Source of the DNA: Neospora caninum Liverpool
Taxonomy: Eukaryota; Apicomplexa; Conoidasida; Eucoccidiorida; Sarcocystidae
DNA length: 64,000 bases
NCBI RefSeq assembly: GCF_000208865.1
Contig: NC_018397.1
Span: 3,100,001 to 3,164,000, forward strand
Direction: 5' to 3'
How positions within the stretch are numbered: position 1 is the first letter of the stretch; the number at the start of each line of letters is the position of its first letter. Below the pieces are notes generated by a model. The model was not told the DNA's origin, ran no database searches, and saw nothing but the letters and a program-made list of their open reading frames with translations. Both the position numbers and the translations under genes were made by a program. Below, piece by piece: positions 1 to 12,000 of the stretch.

Positions 1-3000
1 CGGAGACACTCAGTCTCCTCCAGGGCGCGAATCGCCTGCCGGTCGCGGGCGAGGAGACAGACGGCGGGGCGCGCGACGCAGATCGCTGCGCGGAGTGCGC
101 CGGCGCGGGCCGGCCGAAGAAGAGTCGCGGCAGAGACGGCGATGGAGACGAAAGATGGTCAGAGGCCCTTTCAACCTCTGAGCGAGAGAACGAGAGAGAA
201 CCGGAACTCGCCCACAGAGACCCAGACGCGCCAGGCGCCATCAAGGCGACTCTGACTCGCGGGGGGGGCTCCTGGGCGTTCACCGCCGCCGAGGCACAGC
301 CTCCCCACACTCGGTTGAAAGACGAAAGAAGCAACAGACTACAAGTTCTCTTCTGGGACAAACACGCAGGCGTCTTCGCCAAACGCGCTGCCACTCTCGC
401 CGTATACGGCCACGTCGAGGTACGCCTTCGCGGTTCATCTTCCCGCTTCCGTCGCCGCTCCTACATCTATATTTCTGTATAAATGTGCCCCCATTCTCAT
501 TCTCAGATCTACTTGTGCTCACATGTACATCTATCCACATACCCACAGTCGGATCTATGCCTTCATTCATATGCGCTCACATCTTCTTAGTGTACTGTTC
601 TGTTTCTATCTCTCCTTTTCGGGATGTGTGTGTATCGCGTTCTGTAGCTTTCTGTCGTTTTTCGCATCCCCGGTCTTCCTGTGAAGGAGATGACAGGGAC
701 GACCCATGTTCACGCGGGAGTTTGATCGGTTTCCTTTTTCTGTTTTGCCTCCGTCCGTCAGTCGGATGAAACACAACTCAGCGAATGGACTGTTGCGTGT
801 CTTTTCCCCTGCAGTTGACGAATCGGCTTTTGGAGCAGCTTTCTGCTTCAAACTTTCTTTCGTCTCTCGCCGCGCTTCTTCGCTGCGATTTCCTCGTGGA
901 GCTGTGTCCGCCATACGCGCGCAGCCAGCTTCCCTCGGCGAGTTCTCCCTTTCTCTTCACCTTCGTCAATTCTCTCCTCCTGTCGATGGCCTCGCTCGAC
1001 TTCCACTCTCTCTCTTCGACGGCGTGGATCACCCCTTTGGCGGCGACCCTGCTGAGCGCGCCGCCTCTGCACCCTGCTCGGCCTTTGCTGCCTCGTTCGT
1101 CTCCCGCGTCTTCGTTTTCTCCTGCGTCTTCGCTTCTACTCCTTCCTCCTCGAGGCGGCTGCGCTTCGAACGACTCAAGCGCCCGAATCCGTCGATGCTG
1201 CGCATTCTGTTCCTCCGTCTCTTCCTTTTCCTTCTCGTCTGTCTCTCCGGCCTTCCCCCTCGAACCGCTGCCCGCCGATGTGGCTTCGCGAGACGCGGCT
1301 GGCGGGGTCTGCTTCCCGACCGTGGTGGTGCTTTCCTCGCCTTGTTCTTCCTCCTCCGCGCTGCCGTCTGAGGCGTACTCTCCCGCCTCGTCTCTGGGCC
1401 GATGGAGCACGCACTGGGTCGGCTGTGCGCTCCGCGAAAACGTCCCGCTCTGTCTGTCGGCTTCCGGCTCCGCGGCGCTGGCGACCTTCCTCGCGTTTCA
1501 AGCCTCTCAGGCGTCGTCGCTCGTCCTCGACGCCGTCCCCGTCCTCCTCCCCGCGGAGGCTGCTCTGTGCGCGTCGGCCGTGACGAGTCCGAACACGGAT
1601 CGTTCACAGAACATTCTCTGCCTCGTTGCACAGGCGTTTCTTCACCTCTTTCTCGCGACGGCGGCCTCGCCCACGGGGGCTGCTCTCGGCGCAGGCGAGG
1701 CCGCGGGCGCCTGTGGGGCGTCCGCGGACCTCGGCGGGCTGGGGGCGCCGCGAGATGCGGAGACAGCGAGCAGGAAGCGAAAGGGAGGCCCAGTGCCTGC
1801 CGCTGCGCCCGGCCCACTCCTCTCGCGTCTTCAGAGCCAGCTGAGCAAGCTGGCGTTCTCGCCGGCAGCAACTCTGCCGGAAGACTTTGGCATCTCCTCG
1901 TCGCCGCTGTGGCCTTGCGTTCCGGACCTCCTGCCGTCGTACCCTGGAGACGTCCTCGCCGCCCTGCAAGACCAGGAGGCGTTTCTCCTCTTGGCGGACC
2001 ACGGCTGCCTGTCTGCCTCTGGGGTGTCTCCAGGGCTCTGCCGCGGTGGGGGGGGCCCAAGCGCCCGGACGAAGGCGCGCGCACCTGCCAACTTTGTCCA
2101 GTCCGTCTTTGCGCTCCTCGAAGCCTCGTCGCGGCTCAAGGTAGTCGCGGCGTCGCTCCTGAACCTCCTCACTGTGGCGTCTCTCGGGCTCCAGAGGGGC
2201 CGCGGAGACACAGAGACAGGCGGCCGCGCCGCGGACGGTTTCGCGGGCGAAGGCCTCGGGCGCGGCGCAGGCCTCGGGCGCGATGGGGCGCCTGCCTTCT
2301 CCCGCTTCTCCACGTCTTCGCCATTCTCCGTCTGCCTCACGTTTGCTCCGAGCGAGATCCAGAACTTGCTGGAGAGGTGGACGGCGGCTGCGCGCACAGG
2401 CACGGATGCTGGCGAGAAAGCTTCCGAGAAGGACAAGAGCCAGGGCGCCAGTCCGCGGCGGAGCCAGCTGCGATTCGTCGACCTGCTCGTCCCCAGCGGT
2501 GTGCTGAGCAAAGGCCTGAGAGATCTGTACGCCAAAGAGCCCATGAAGGAGTATCGCCTTCTTCTGGCGCAGCTGCTCCTTCTGCTGCTCTCGGGGTCCG
2601 CGCAGGCGGACGGCCCGCCGGCGCTCCAGCACGACCTCATTTTCATCGGCGGGGGTGGCGGCCTGCTGGACGAAGAGGCGACCGAAGAGCCGCTCCTCTG
2701 GACGTCGGTGAATTTTGCGCAGCAAGTGCTTCTCGATGTTCTCGAGTCTGCTGACGCGCCCATAGAGGACAGGGCGGCGGGGTCGGAACCGAAGAAGGGT
2801 CGGGGCAGGGGGGCTGCACCAACTCGCGTGGCGTCGCTGGGCGACCTGAAACTCTTGCGGATCGCTCTGCTGCTCCTCGAACAACTCTGCTTTTCTTCCG
2901 GCGCCCAGGCGGTCCATCTGCAACTCCTCCAGCAGACGGTGTTGGGAGTGAGAACAATGGCGTCTCTCGTCCGCGGCCGAAGAAAGAACGACGTGCAGAG

Positions 3001-6000
3001 CGCCGGGGGCGACGACTGTCTCGGCGCTGCCGCGCTCTGGGGAGGAAAGAGCCTTCCAGGGAAAAAGCCCGAAGACACGAGCCTGGGAGGGTGGAAGCTG
3101 CTGAATCGCGTGGCCCGCATGCTGCTCGCCACCTGGCAGAAAGTCGACTGGGCTCGGGCGCGCCTCTGGTTGAACACGACGCCGGTTCCAAACGGTTCGG
3201 AGAGTCCAGAGAGAGGAGCCTGCCACGCGCCAGACTCGGACGGGGTTCTTCTGCCCTTCGCAGCTGCCGACTTGCCTTCGCTCGACCCCTGCGGCCCGAC
3301 GCTCTTCTCTCGGCTGATTTCTAGCGCCGGCTTCGACGCCCCGCTGTACTCCTCGCTGGGGTCTTCGGCCGCTGCCTGTCCGGCGGCCTTCTCGCGGCGC
3401 GCCAGCGGCCTGCGCCCCACAAGCTCCGCCCCAGGCAGAGACAGTGTGAAGAAGAGTGTGGGGAAGGGCTGCGCAGAGGCCGCGGCGGGCGTCGCCGATC
3501 GAGCAGGCGACGAGGCGTCGGCCTGCACGCCGGGGGCCTTCTCGAGATCCTCGTCGTCGTTCTTCCCCAGAGGCGGCGTCGCGGAGCTAGCGAGTGGCGA
3601 CAAAGGGCCAGGGGGGACAGCCTCGTGGGGACTCGGCGACGAAGAAGAAGACGAACTCGGCTTCGTCGCCAGTCTCGCAGCGATCGAGCTGTGTGGGGCT
3701 TTCCAGGCACTTCTGCGGATTCTCGTCTCCCAGCTGCGTGCGCTGCCTCTCGCGCTTCGCGTGCAAGGGAAGCGCGACGCGAGCTCCCCTGACAAGAAGG
3801 CCTCAGCGTCGATTGCCCATCTTTTCGTTACGCAGGCGCCGTGCGTCGGCGACTACCGGGACTTCTTCAACTTGTTCTCTTTCCTCTCTTCCGACCCGAG
3901 CCTCCTCGCTGCGTTTTTCCCCTCGAAATTCCACAAGGCGCCGGCGCCCCACACCCCCTCTCGCTCTCTCGGCCTCGCGCCGCTGCCTTCCACGCAACGG
4001 AGCCTCGTCCGGCTTCTTCTCTGGCTTCGCTCGCGGGCCATCTCGCCGGCCTATCTCCAGCAGGCCCAGCCGGGGTCGGCAGCGTCTTCCTTTTCTCTCG
4101 TGCCTCTCCCTGGGAGCGGCGACTCGGCCTGCGTGGTCTCTGCCTCGCCCAGTTCGTCCAGCTCCTCACCTAGCTGCTCTTCCTTCCCTACTCAGTCTGG
4201 TTGCATGCGCGGCCTTCCGCGGCGCTGTACGCAGCCGGCGCCGGGTGGGGGGACGAACTTGGAGGGGTTCGCGGACTTTTGGGCCCGCCGCCGACTCCTC
4301 AGGGCGGCGCTCGAAGAAGGCGTCGGCGGAGAAGGCTGCGCAGTCCTCCAGGAGCTGGCATCGAGTGGCGAGTTGTCGGGAGAGACGGGAGGGTGGCGAA
4401 GCTCCGCAGACCCTGTCTTCTCGCCGCTCCTCTCCGTCTCTTTGGTCCGCGCTTGCGGAGTGCTGAGCAGTCCGGAGCAGTACGGCCCCGGCTTCATCTT
4501 TGACCGGCGAAGCCTCGTGCTGCTCGCCACCCACGTCACGCTTCAGGCCGTCCCCCTGTGTCGCCCCTTTTCTTCTCTGGAGAGAGCAAAGAGGAAACGA
4601 GGCGCGTCGCCTGACGGTCGATCTCGGAGAAAAAGCGACAGGCAAGTGGAGATGTACAGGCCGACGCCCTGGGGACGGGACGCAGACCCGTTCGGCAACT
4701 CCCACGAAGGGCGAGACCGACCGGACGCGTGGGGGACAAAGGTCGGAGACACTTGCGAGGGAAGTAAGGAGACAGCCGGAAGCAGAGGCGACGGTGGAAA
4801 CTCGTGGGAGTCCGTTTCCGGATCGCTGGTGAGTGAGGCCTGGGCCGCAGGCGTGTTTGCGTGCCGCGTGGGAGTCGGCGAATCCCTCGCAGACGCTCAA
4901 CTCTCGCTGCTCGCCGCCTTCCTCCAGCTGTTGTGCGTGAGCAGGGAACGCAGCGTCTTCCCCCTGTACTTACTCCCAGAGAAGAAAGTGGACGGCGACG
5001 CGTCCGATGAAAATGTGCGAAACTTGCTGGAGGGCGAAACCGACCGAGAGGCGTCGCCTGGCTTGGCGTCGCGGCTGAAGGCTCCAGAGTCGACCGTCTC
5101 CTCTCCTTTGAGTGGCGTCGAGCCCCCGTTCCAAGCGGCGATCTTCCCGGTCCTCTCGACCCTCGTGGAAATCTGTGAACGCGAGGCGTCTGTCGCCGAC
5201 GCTTCCTTCGGGGTCATCTTCTTCAGAAGCGAGTTCTTCCGCCTGCTTCTCGCTCTCGCGCTGCAGCTGGTGACGTGCAACTGGACGACAGACGTTCGCA
5301 CAGCTTCCTCGCCGCCTTCTCGCTGCTTCTTCCGGTCGGCCCAGTTCGGAACGTCCTCGCTCGGCCCGGCATCCGACAAAAACGAGCAGAACTCTCTTCC
5401 TTCCTCGCGCCCCGCCCTGTCCGCGGCTCTGCCGTTGAGCGCAGGAGGCAACCCCTCGCCGCTGCGTCATCCCGAAGAGATCGACGATTCGTGCTCGCAA
5501 CGCGGCAGCGTGACGCCTTCGCGCCGAGGCGGCGAGCTGCTCGTTTCCTTCGCGCTCTCGCGCGACTCCGCCCTCGCCTCCGGGGCCGACGACGGGCCGT
5601 TTGTGGCTCGGTCGCCTCGAGAGCGAAGCCGCTCGCCGTCGCCCTCGGTGCCTCTCGTTGGCCACGCGGAACAGAATTACTTCCTCTCGCGTTTCTGTGC
5701 AAAGATCCACCCTCTGGCAGACGCGTCGGGCCGAGCCGGACGCGCGGCCTCGCTCTCGCCGCTGTGGCAAGACGAGGCACTGAAGAGCGCAGCGAAAGAG
5801 AGCGCGTACCCCCCACTCGCTTTCCTCTCCAAACCGCTTTTCTCCGCAGGCACCGGACTGCCGTGTTTCCCAAGCGCAGAGATCCTCGAAAACCTGGTGC
5901 ACGCCGCTGAGGCTGCAGAAGCCGCCGAGGCGGCAGAGGCTGGAGCACCCGCGGGAATCAGCGGCGAGGTGGAGACGAGCGGCAGGGCCCAAAAGGGAGA

Positions 6001-9000
6001 CGGAACGGTTTCGGCGAGCTTGAGGCTCCGCATGCGGGCGAGTGAGCTGCTGTTTGCCGTGCAGAAGTGTCTCCTTGCGGTGTTGCGAGAGAAGGTCGCG
6101 CAAGAGACAAACCGCGGGGGAGGTGTCGGCGGCCGGGGGCCCCAGCCTCTCTTAGAGGCCTTGGGTGCTCCGTGGGCAGGGAAACGACGCGGCGACGCTC
6201 TGAAGCCTCGCAAACCGTTCCGCTTGTCTGCCTTCTCTTCGCTCTGTTCCTTCTTCCCGCATACGCGGGCTTCGAACTCGCCGGACGGGGCTGGGGTGCA
6301 TCTCGCTGGCCCGGGAACCTCCAGGCGGAGCGGCGTCTTCTCTTCTCGCTATCCACCCGTGGAGGGCGTCGATCTCTCTGCGCTGCTCGCAGCCGTCTGC
6401 GCTCCGGAGAAAAGAGAAGAAGAGTGGGAAGAAGGCCGTGGAGGCGTCGCGACGGTCTCTGCCCGGGGTGTGCGCTTCTCCCCCACCCCAGAGCCAGACG
6501 CCGGCGCAGGCCCTAGGGCGGCGGAGGTGGAGCTCGTGAGAGAGGCGAGGGCGCATGCAGATTTGAAAGCGAGAATTCCGCCGCGGCCAGTGGACAAGTT
6601 CCGAGCGCCTCCGGAAGAGGCGGACGTTCTCGACATGCTGGCTGCGCTCGACGGCTTCACTGTGTTCTCCACGCTCTGGAGTTTCCTCTCTTTTTCTGCG
6701 GACGACGCAGTGTGCAGCGGGCCTTCTCTGCGGGCACCTGGAAAGCCTGAAGAAAACGAGACGGTCCCCTCGCCTCTCGTCGCGTTCGGGGCCTCGGGTC
6801 TCGAGACGCAACTCACAGAACTCCTCGACCAAGTCCACACAATGTGGCGAGTGGTCTCGAGGCCGCAGGCGCTGGCGGGTGTCTCTGGAGACCGCGAAAT
6901 CTTCCCGGGCGCCCTCGCTGTCTCCTCGCCCGCCTTCTTCGCGTGCTTCCCCGACGCCGCCTCGTCGGTCCCCGAAGAGACGCGGATTGCTGCCCTCCTC
7001 GCCTCGACGCCCGACGTCCCCTGTCTCCTCCGGGTCTCTGCGCTGCTGCATCTCAGCCTCCCACGCTTGTTCCTGAACGCCTTCCTGGCGCTGTTGAATG
7101 CTTCGGTGGCAGCAGCTCACGCGCAAAGCGGCGCGGCCGCGCAGAGTGGAGAGCGCAGGCTCCCGAGAGACAGCCCGGAAGACAAGAAGACCGACGCAGA
7201 CCCGGGTGCAGGGACACCCCGCTTTCTGCATCCGTTCGCTTCGCGCCGCGTTTCCGAAGACGCGCCTTCGGCTGCGAGTCGCAGGCCGAGCGCCAGAATG
7301 GAAGACAGAGACACGAGCCTTCGCCGCGAAGACGCAGAAGGCCCCACCCTCGAACCCGTCGCCCCCCTCGTCGCCCTGGCGCTCCAGAGAGCGCTCGAAC
7401 GTCTTGCGCTGCGGTCGCGCCGGAGTCGAGAGTTCGACCCTGCAGAAGACCTCTCGGAACCCCCGCTGTCGTTGAGCGCCCCCTTGAGCGCGTTTCTGCA
7501 GCTGCCTCTCGTCCGTTTCCTCTCCATTGGTTGCGCGTTGTCGGCCCAAATCCAGCTCCAGGTCGGACTCCTCAATGCGAGCTTCCCCTCGGTCGCGCCC
7601 GTCGTGACGCGCGAGTTGTGGGCGTCCCAGCAGCAACTGCTTCGTCACCCTCTGCCCCGATGTGTGTCTCTGTCTCCGCGTCCTGGCGCGTCCCGTGCGT
7701 GGATGGGCGACGCAAGTGCAGATGAGAAGAGACGCGAAGCGGCGCTCTTCTCGGCGAAAACGCCGCTGGTTCTCCAGAGCCCGAGCTTCTTGGTGGAGGA
7801 AGTTGCGTCGCGAACCGTCGCTTCTTACTTTGCCTTCTTCGCCCTCCTCCTGCAGTCTGGAGTCGCGCCGCGAACACCTGGAGGCGCCGCCGCGCTCTTC
7901 AGCAGCGCCGCGGCGTCCGCGGCTCCTCTCCTGGACGCCGATTCCGCGGGAGAAGACTTGTTCGAAGTGCGTGCGTCTCGAAGCAGAGACAGTTGCGGGC
8001 ACGCTGTGGCCGAAGACGACAAAGCCCAGGCCCGAAACGAGAGCGAGCGGACAGCCGACTCTCTCCACACACCGCCCCCGCTGGGTTCCTCATCGTCGCT
8101 CTCGAAAGCGCTCAGGACCGCGCACCCGTCGCTGCCTGAGGCGCTCCTCGACGCGGACTTCTTCGTCGCGCTTCTCACTCTCCCGCCGTTCCAAACCTTT
8201 CTACATCCCGTCCGAACGCCCGCCTTCCTGCCGCTCCCGCCCTCGCACCCGCAAAGTGGACTTGCCTCAACTGTCTCCTCCACGTGGGTGCCAGCGTACG
8301 AGTCCCTGACGCTGTCGCGGTCCTCAGAGGCGTGTCGCAGCGGCGGCTGGGCACGTCAAGAATGGACAGATTCGTCTCTGAAGGTTCGGCGATCGCCATC
8401 GCATTTGCTTTTCTGCCGCCTTCTCGGACTGCTCGCTCTCGGTCTTCGCCAGCTAGGGCCGTCGTCGTGCTTCGCGCCTGCTGCCAGTTCAGCCGAGCGA
8501 GCGCGGCCGTGGGAAGACCGCGCCGGAGACAGCGGGAAGCGACAGACATGGGGCGAGAAGGCGAGAGCGGATCGCGAGAGACGACGGGTTTCTGGTCTTC
8601 TGCGAAGTCTGCAGCTCCTCGAAGGACGCATGCAGTTCGTTCTTGGGCCACACGGCTTCGCCCAGACCCCGCAACTGGCCACACTTGAAGAGGCGGCGTT
8701 GTATGCGCAGCTTCTGACGCTTCTGCCTCCTTGGCGAGCCATGGAGACTGATCAACAGGCAAGGAAGGGCGAGAAAGAGAGAAGGGGGAAAAACGGGAGG
8801 CGAGCGAGGAGGGAGGAAAGGGGGAGACGGGGGAAAACGTCCTAGCTCATGGTCGCAAGTCTGACGCGGTCCGGACGCGTCTCGTGGGGCTCTTGGGGAG
8901 GCGGGGTTTTGGGGGTGGAAGACGGGAAGCGGAGACCAAGGCACAGGTCGATGCGGAGTGGAAAGAAGAGCAGAAGAACGAGCATCATCACACGAGAGAG

Positions 9001-12000
9001 ATAGAAAATAATGGAGACGCTGGAGATACCGTCCTTTCCGCTTGCGATACCTTTTCCGGCTCTTTGCCCGCTGAAGCCTCTCTAGACTGGAGCGCTTCGT
9101 CTCTAAACAGAGGCTTGCGATTGAAGTGTGTTTCTCCCTTTTGGAAAGTTCCACCATTCCTGGCGGCAGCGTTTTCCTTGTCGATTTATGTGCGTCTTAT
9201 GTCTGCATGCGCTGTGCTCTCAGCAATTCGTCTGGCGATGGTTCCGTCTGCTCCTGGACTTTTCCCTCTCCGCGTCCCACAGCTTGCTGCTTTCTCTCGT
9301 CGACGGCACTTGCGTGCTGAGCCCCGTCTCGCTCTTGGAGTGTCTCGCCTCTCAGCCGCCTCGCTATTCTGCTTCGTTCTCTGCGCGCGTCTCGGGGGCG
9401 AGTCGCGTGGCGGCGGCCGGCGAGGAGCGAGAAGGTGAACGCAGGAGGGGCGGGAGAACCCCGTTCCGTGCGACCGCAGAGGAGAGCAGGCGACGAGCCG
9501 GCTGGGCCGAGGGCCTCTTCGCGGAAGATCCGCGCAGCGAAGAGGCGGGAGAGGCGCGGCGCGCGGCAGTGCCCTCGACGTTCGATCAAGTAGGCGCAAA
9601 CAGAGGAAAAACGCGAAAGCACGAAACAAACGAAATCTATCGGCCAAGGGAAGCAAGAAGCACCAGAGAGAAACACGAGCACAAAAGGAACTCCATACGC
9701 ATATACACCCAACAAGAAAAAAGGAAACTCGGAACCCACACAAACACATATACATATATACACTTGTATATACATATATATATATGTATATGTATGTATA
9801 TGGATGTGTAATTTTTGATGGAGGGTGGGAAACGGTGGATACACACCCAAGGGGTGGGGACAGGGGCCAGAGCTTTTGCCTCTCTGTGTTTGGACGCAGA
9901 GACACTCGAAGGCAGGCGGACGTTCTGCGTTGCCTCTTTCTGTGAACACAGTCAGATGTGGAAGAGCACACAAGACAGCGCGGTGGATTTTCGCCAGAAC
10001 CGAGCTCCCGGTGTCTGCATGCGCTTCCTGTGCGTCTTTTCGTTCCTGCCGTCCCTCGTGTTTTTTTCCTTTTAGAGAGGCATCTACCTGGTTCTTCAAA
10101 TCTGCAACAGCACCGTTTCGGCCTTTTCAAAGTTCGGCTTTCTTCTCCCGGTCTCTCACACCTTTCCGCCGCCGCCGGCCTTCTTTCTTCCGGGGTGCTC
10201 GTGCTGCGCTGCGGCGCCGTCGCGAGAAGCTCGCCTCGTGGACTCCTCGCTCTGGTGTCGGCGTGTGCGGGTCATTTCCCCCAAGAGCTATCGTCGCCTC
10301 ATCACCTCGCTCTTTGCGTCGTCTCAGTGTCCCGGCGAAGGCGAGAAAGAGAAGAGCCATTCCAGGCGGGGCGGAACGAAGCAGGGCGAGGGGAGACACC
10401 TGGAAGGAGGCCGAGGCGAGTCTTCGCCTTCACCCTGCCAAGAGCGAGAATGTGGGCGGGAGAGAGAACAAAGGAACAGTCCGCACGAGGAAGAGGAGGG
10501 ACACCCGCGTCGGAGTGTGGGAGAATTGGAGATTCCCCCTCTGGAGCGCGAGGACAACGCACCTCCAGCGGACGAGACCGACTCCGAGAAGAGACTCTTC
10601 AGCGAGAGACGCGAGACCGGAATCCGCCGCGGCTTCCTACCAGCTGCTCACGAGGTAAGAAGGCCGAATGAAGATCCTGGAAGCGACCAAGACTGACGAT
10701 TCTAACCGAGGTATTTTAACAGACAGCAAGGGGAAGAGGGTGAGACGAGAAATACACGCTCTGAGAAGTGCATCGTCGGAAAAAGTAGCATTCTCTGAAA
10801 GGTTTTGGTTCTTTCGGACTTGCCTCGCCCGAGCCCAGGGACGAGAGACCGAAGGATAGCGCCCACGACAGCGCAGTGTCTCCTTTCTTCTACCCGGCTG
10901 GGGAAATGCTGTCTGGGAGAGCCAAGACACAAGGCAAACTCTGCTTGTTTCCTAGCCACCGGAGAAGGTCGGGAAGAACGCGTGGTTGGTGCTTTCCTAC
11001 TTTGAAGAAGAAACCGACCTTGTGTCGCTGGCGAGGAAACAACCGGAGCATACCTCACCGAGAGTTGTCTGTGCTGCTTCTGGCCTTTTGGCATAGAAGT
11101 GAGTGTGAAACGTTCTCTTTCTCTTTGTGTGCTCTGTTCTCGTATCTCTTTTTCTGCCCGCATGCACGCGCGTGCTCTATGCATCAGACGATTTGCCTCT
11201 GTGTGCAGTGTGTACGTACACGGAGAGAAGATCGCTATTCTCCGTTTTCTCGTCTGGTCCACCCTTGGAAACTGGAGAATATGTTAGAGTCGCGATCGCT
11301 GTCGCACGCTTGAACGCATTTCAGGTTGCGCAAACACTGGCGGCTCTCGTCGATGTTGCGAGGTCTTTGACGAAAATCCTCGAGGAGCTGTCGCGGGAGG
11401 ATCGAACGCCTCCGCTGGCGGTAAGTGGAGGATGAAGAGGAGTCGAGGAGGGGCGGCACCAGAGGGAGGGGAAGGGAACAAGTCGCCTTCTTACAGCGAC
11501 GGCGGGAAGCCGGGTGCGCACGCGCTAGGGAGAGTCGTGAGAAGACGTTGGCGCTTGTTTCCACATCTGTATCATTTTTTACAGAGGAATCACAAACAGC
11601 TGAATAGACAGATGCTGTGAACATCTAGATACGTGCATATATATCTATATGAAAAGATATGAATGTAGTTCGCGTTTACGGAGACACAAAAGTATATGCC
11701 GGTAGTCAAAGCGATATATTCTTTTCTTTCTTGCAAAAGGATTGACGAGGATGTGCTGGTTGGGTAGGCTGTACACTTAAAATTTCTCGTTTTTGTCTCG
11801 GTTTTCTCACGCGCAGGTGGCCGTGAAAGTTGCGCGCGATGGGGGCCGCATAAAAATTGACCTTGATCTGCAGATGAATCCGCGCCTTTTGTCCTCTATT
11901 TTTTTTTTTGTCTGTCCCCGCAGGTTCTGACAGCGAGCGACCGGCGTTTTCTTCCTCTGTCTCTCTTCCTGCGCTGCGAGGGGCCGTACATGAACCGCGT

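Noticed and set aside
1831..3795. 654-codon open frame on the minus strand inside the large exon of the giant gene
   Set aside because: It is a shadow of GC-rich coding sequence on the plus strand. Its translation is serine/arginine/proline-rich without any domain, and many similar antisense frames accompany both giant genes.
6152..8068. 638-codon minus-strand open frame
   Set aside because: Same reason: an antisense shadow, arginine/glutamate-rich, overlapping an exon with a much longer frame.
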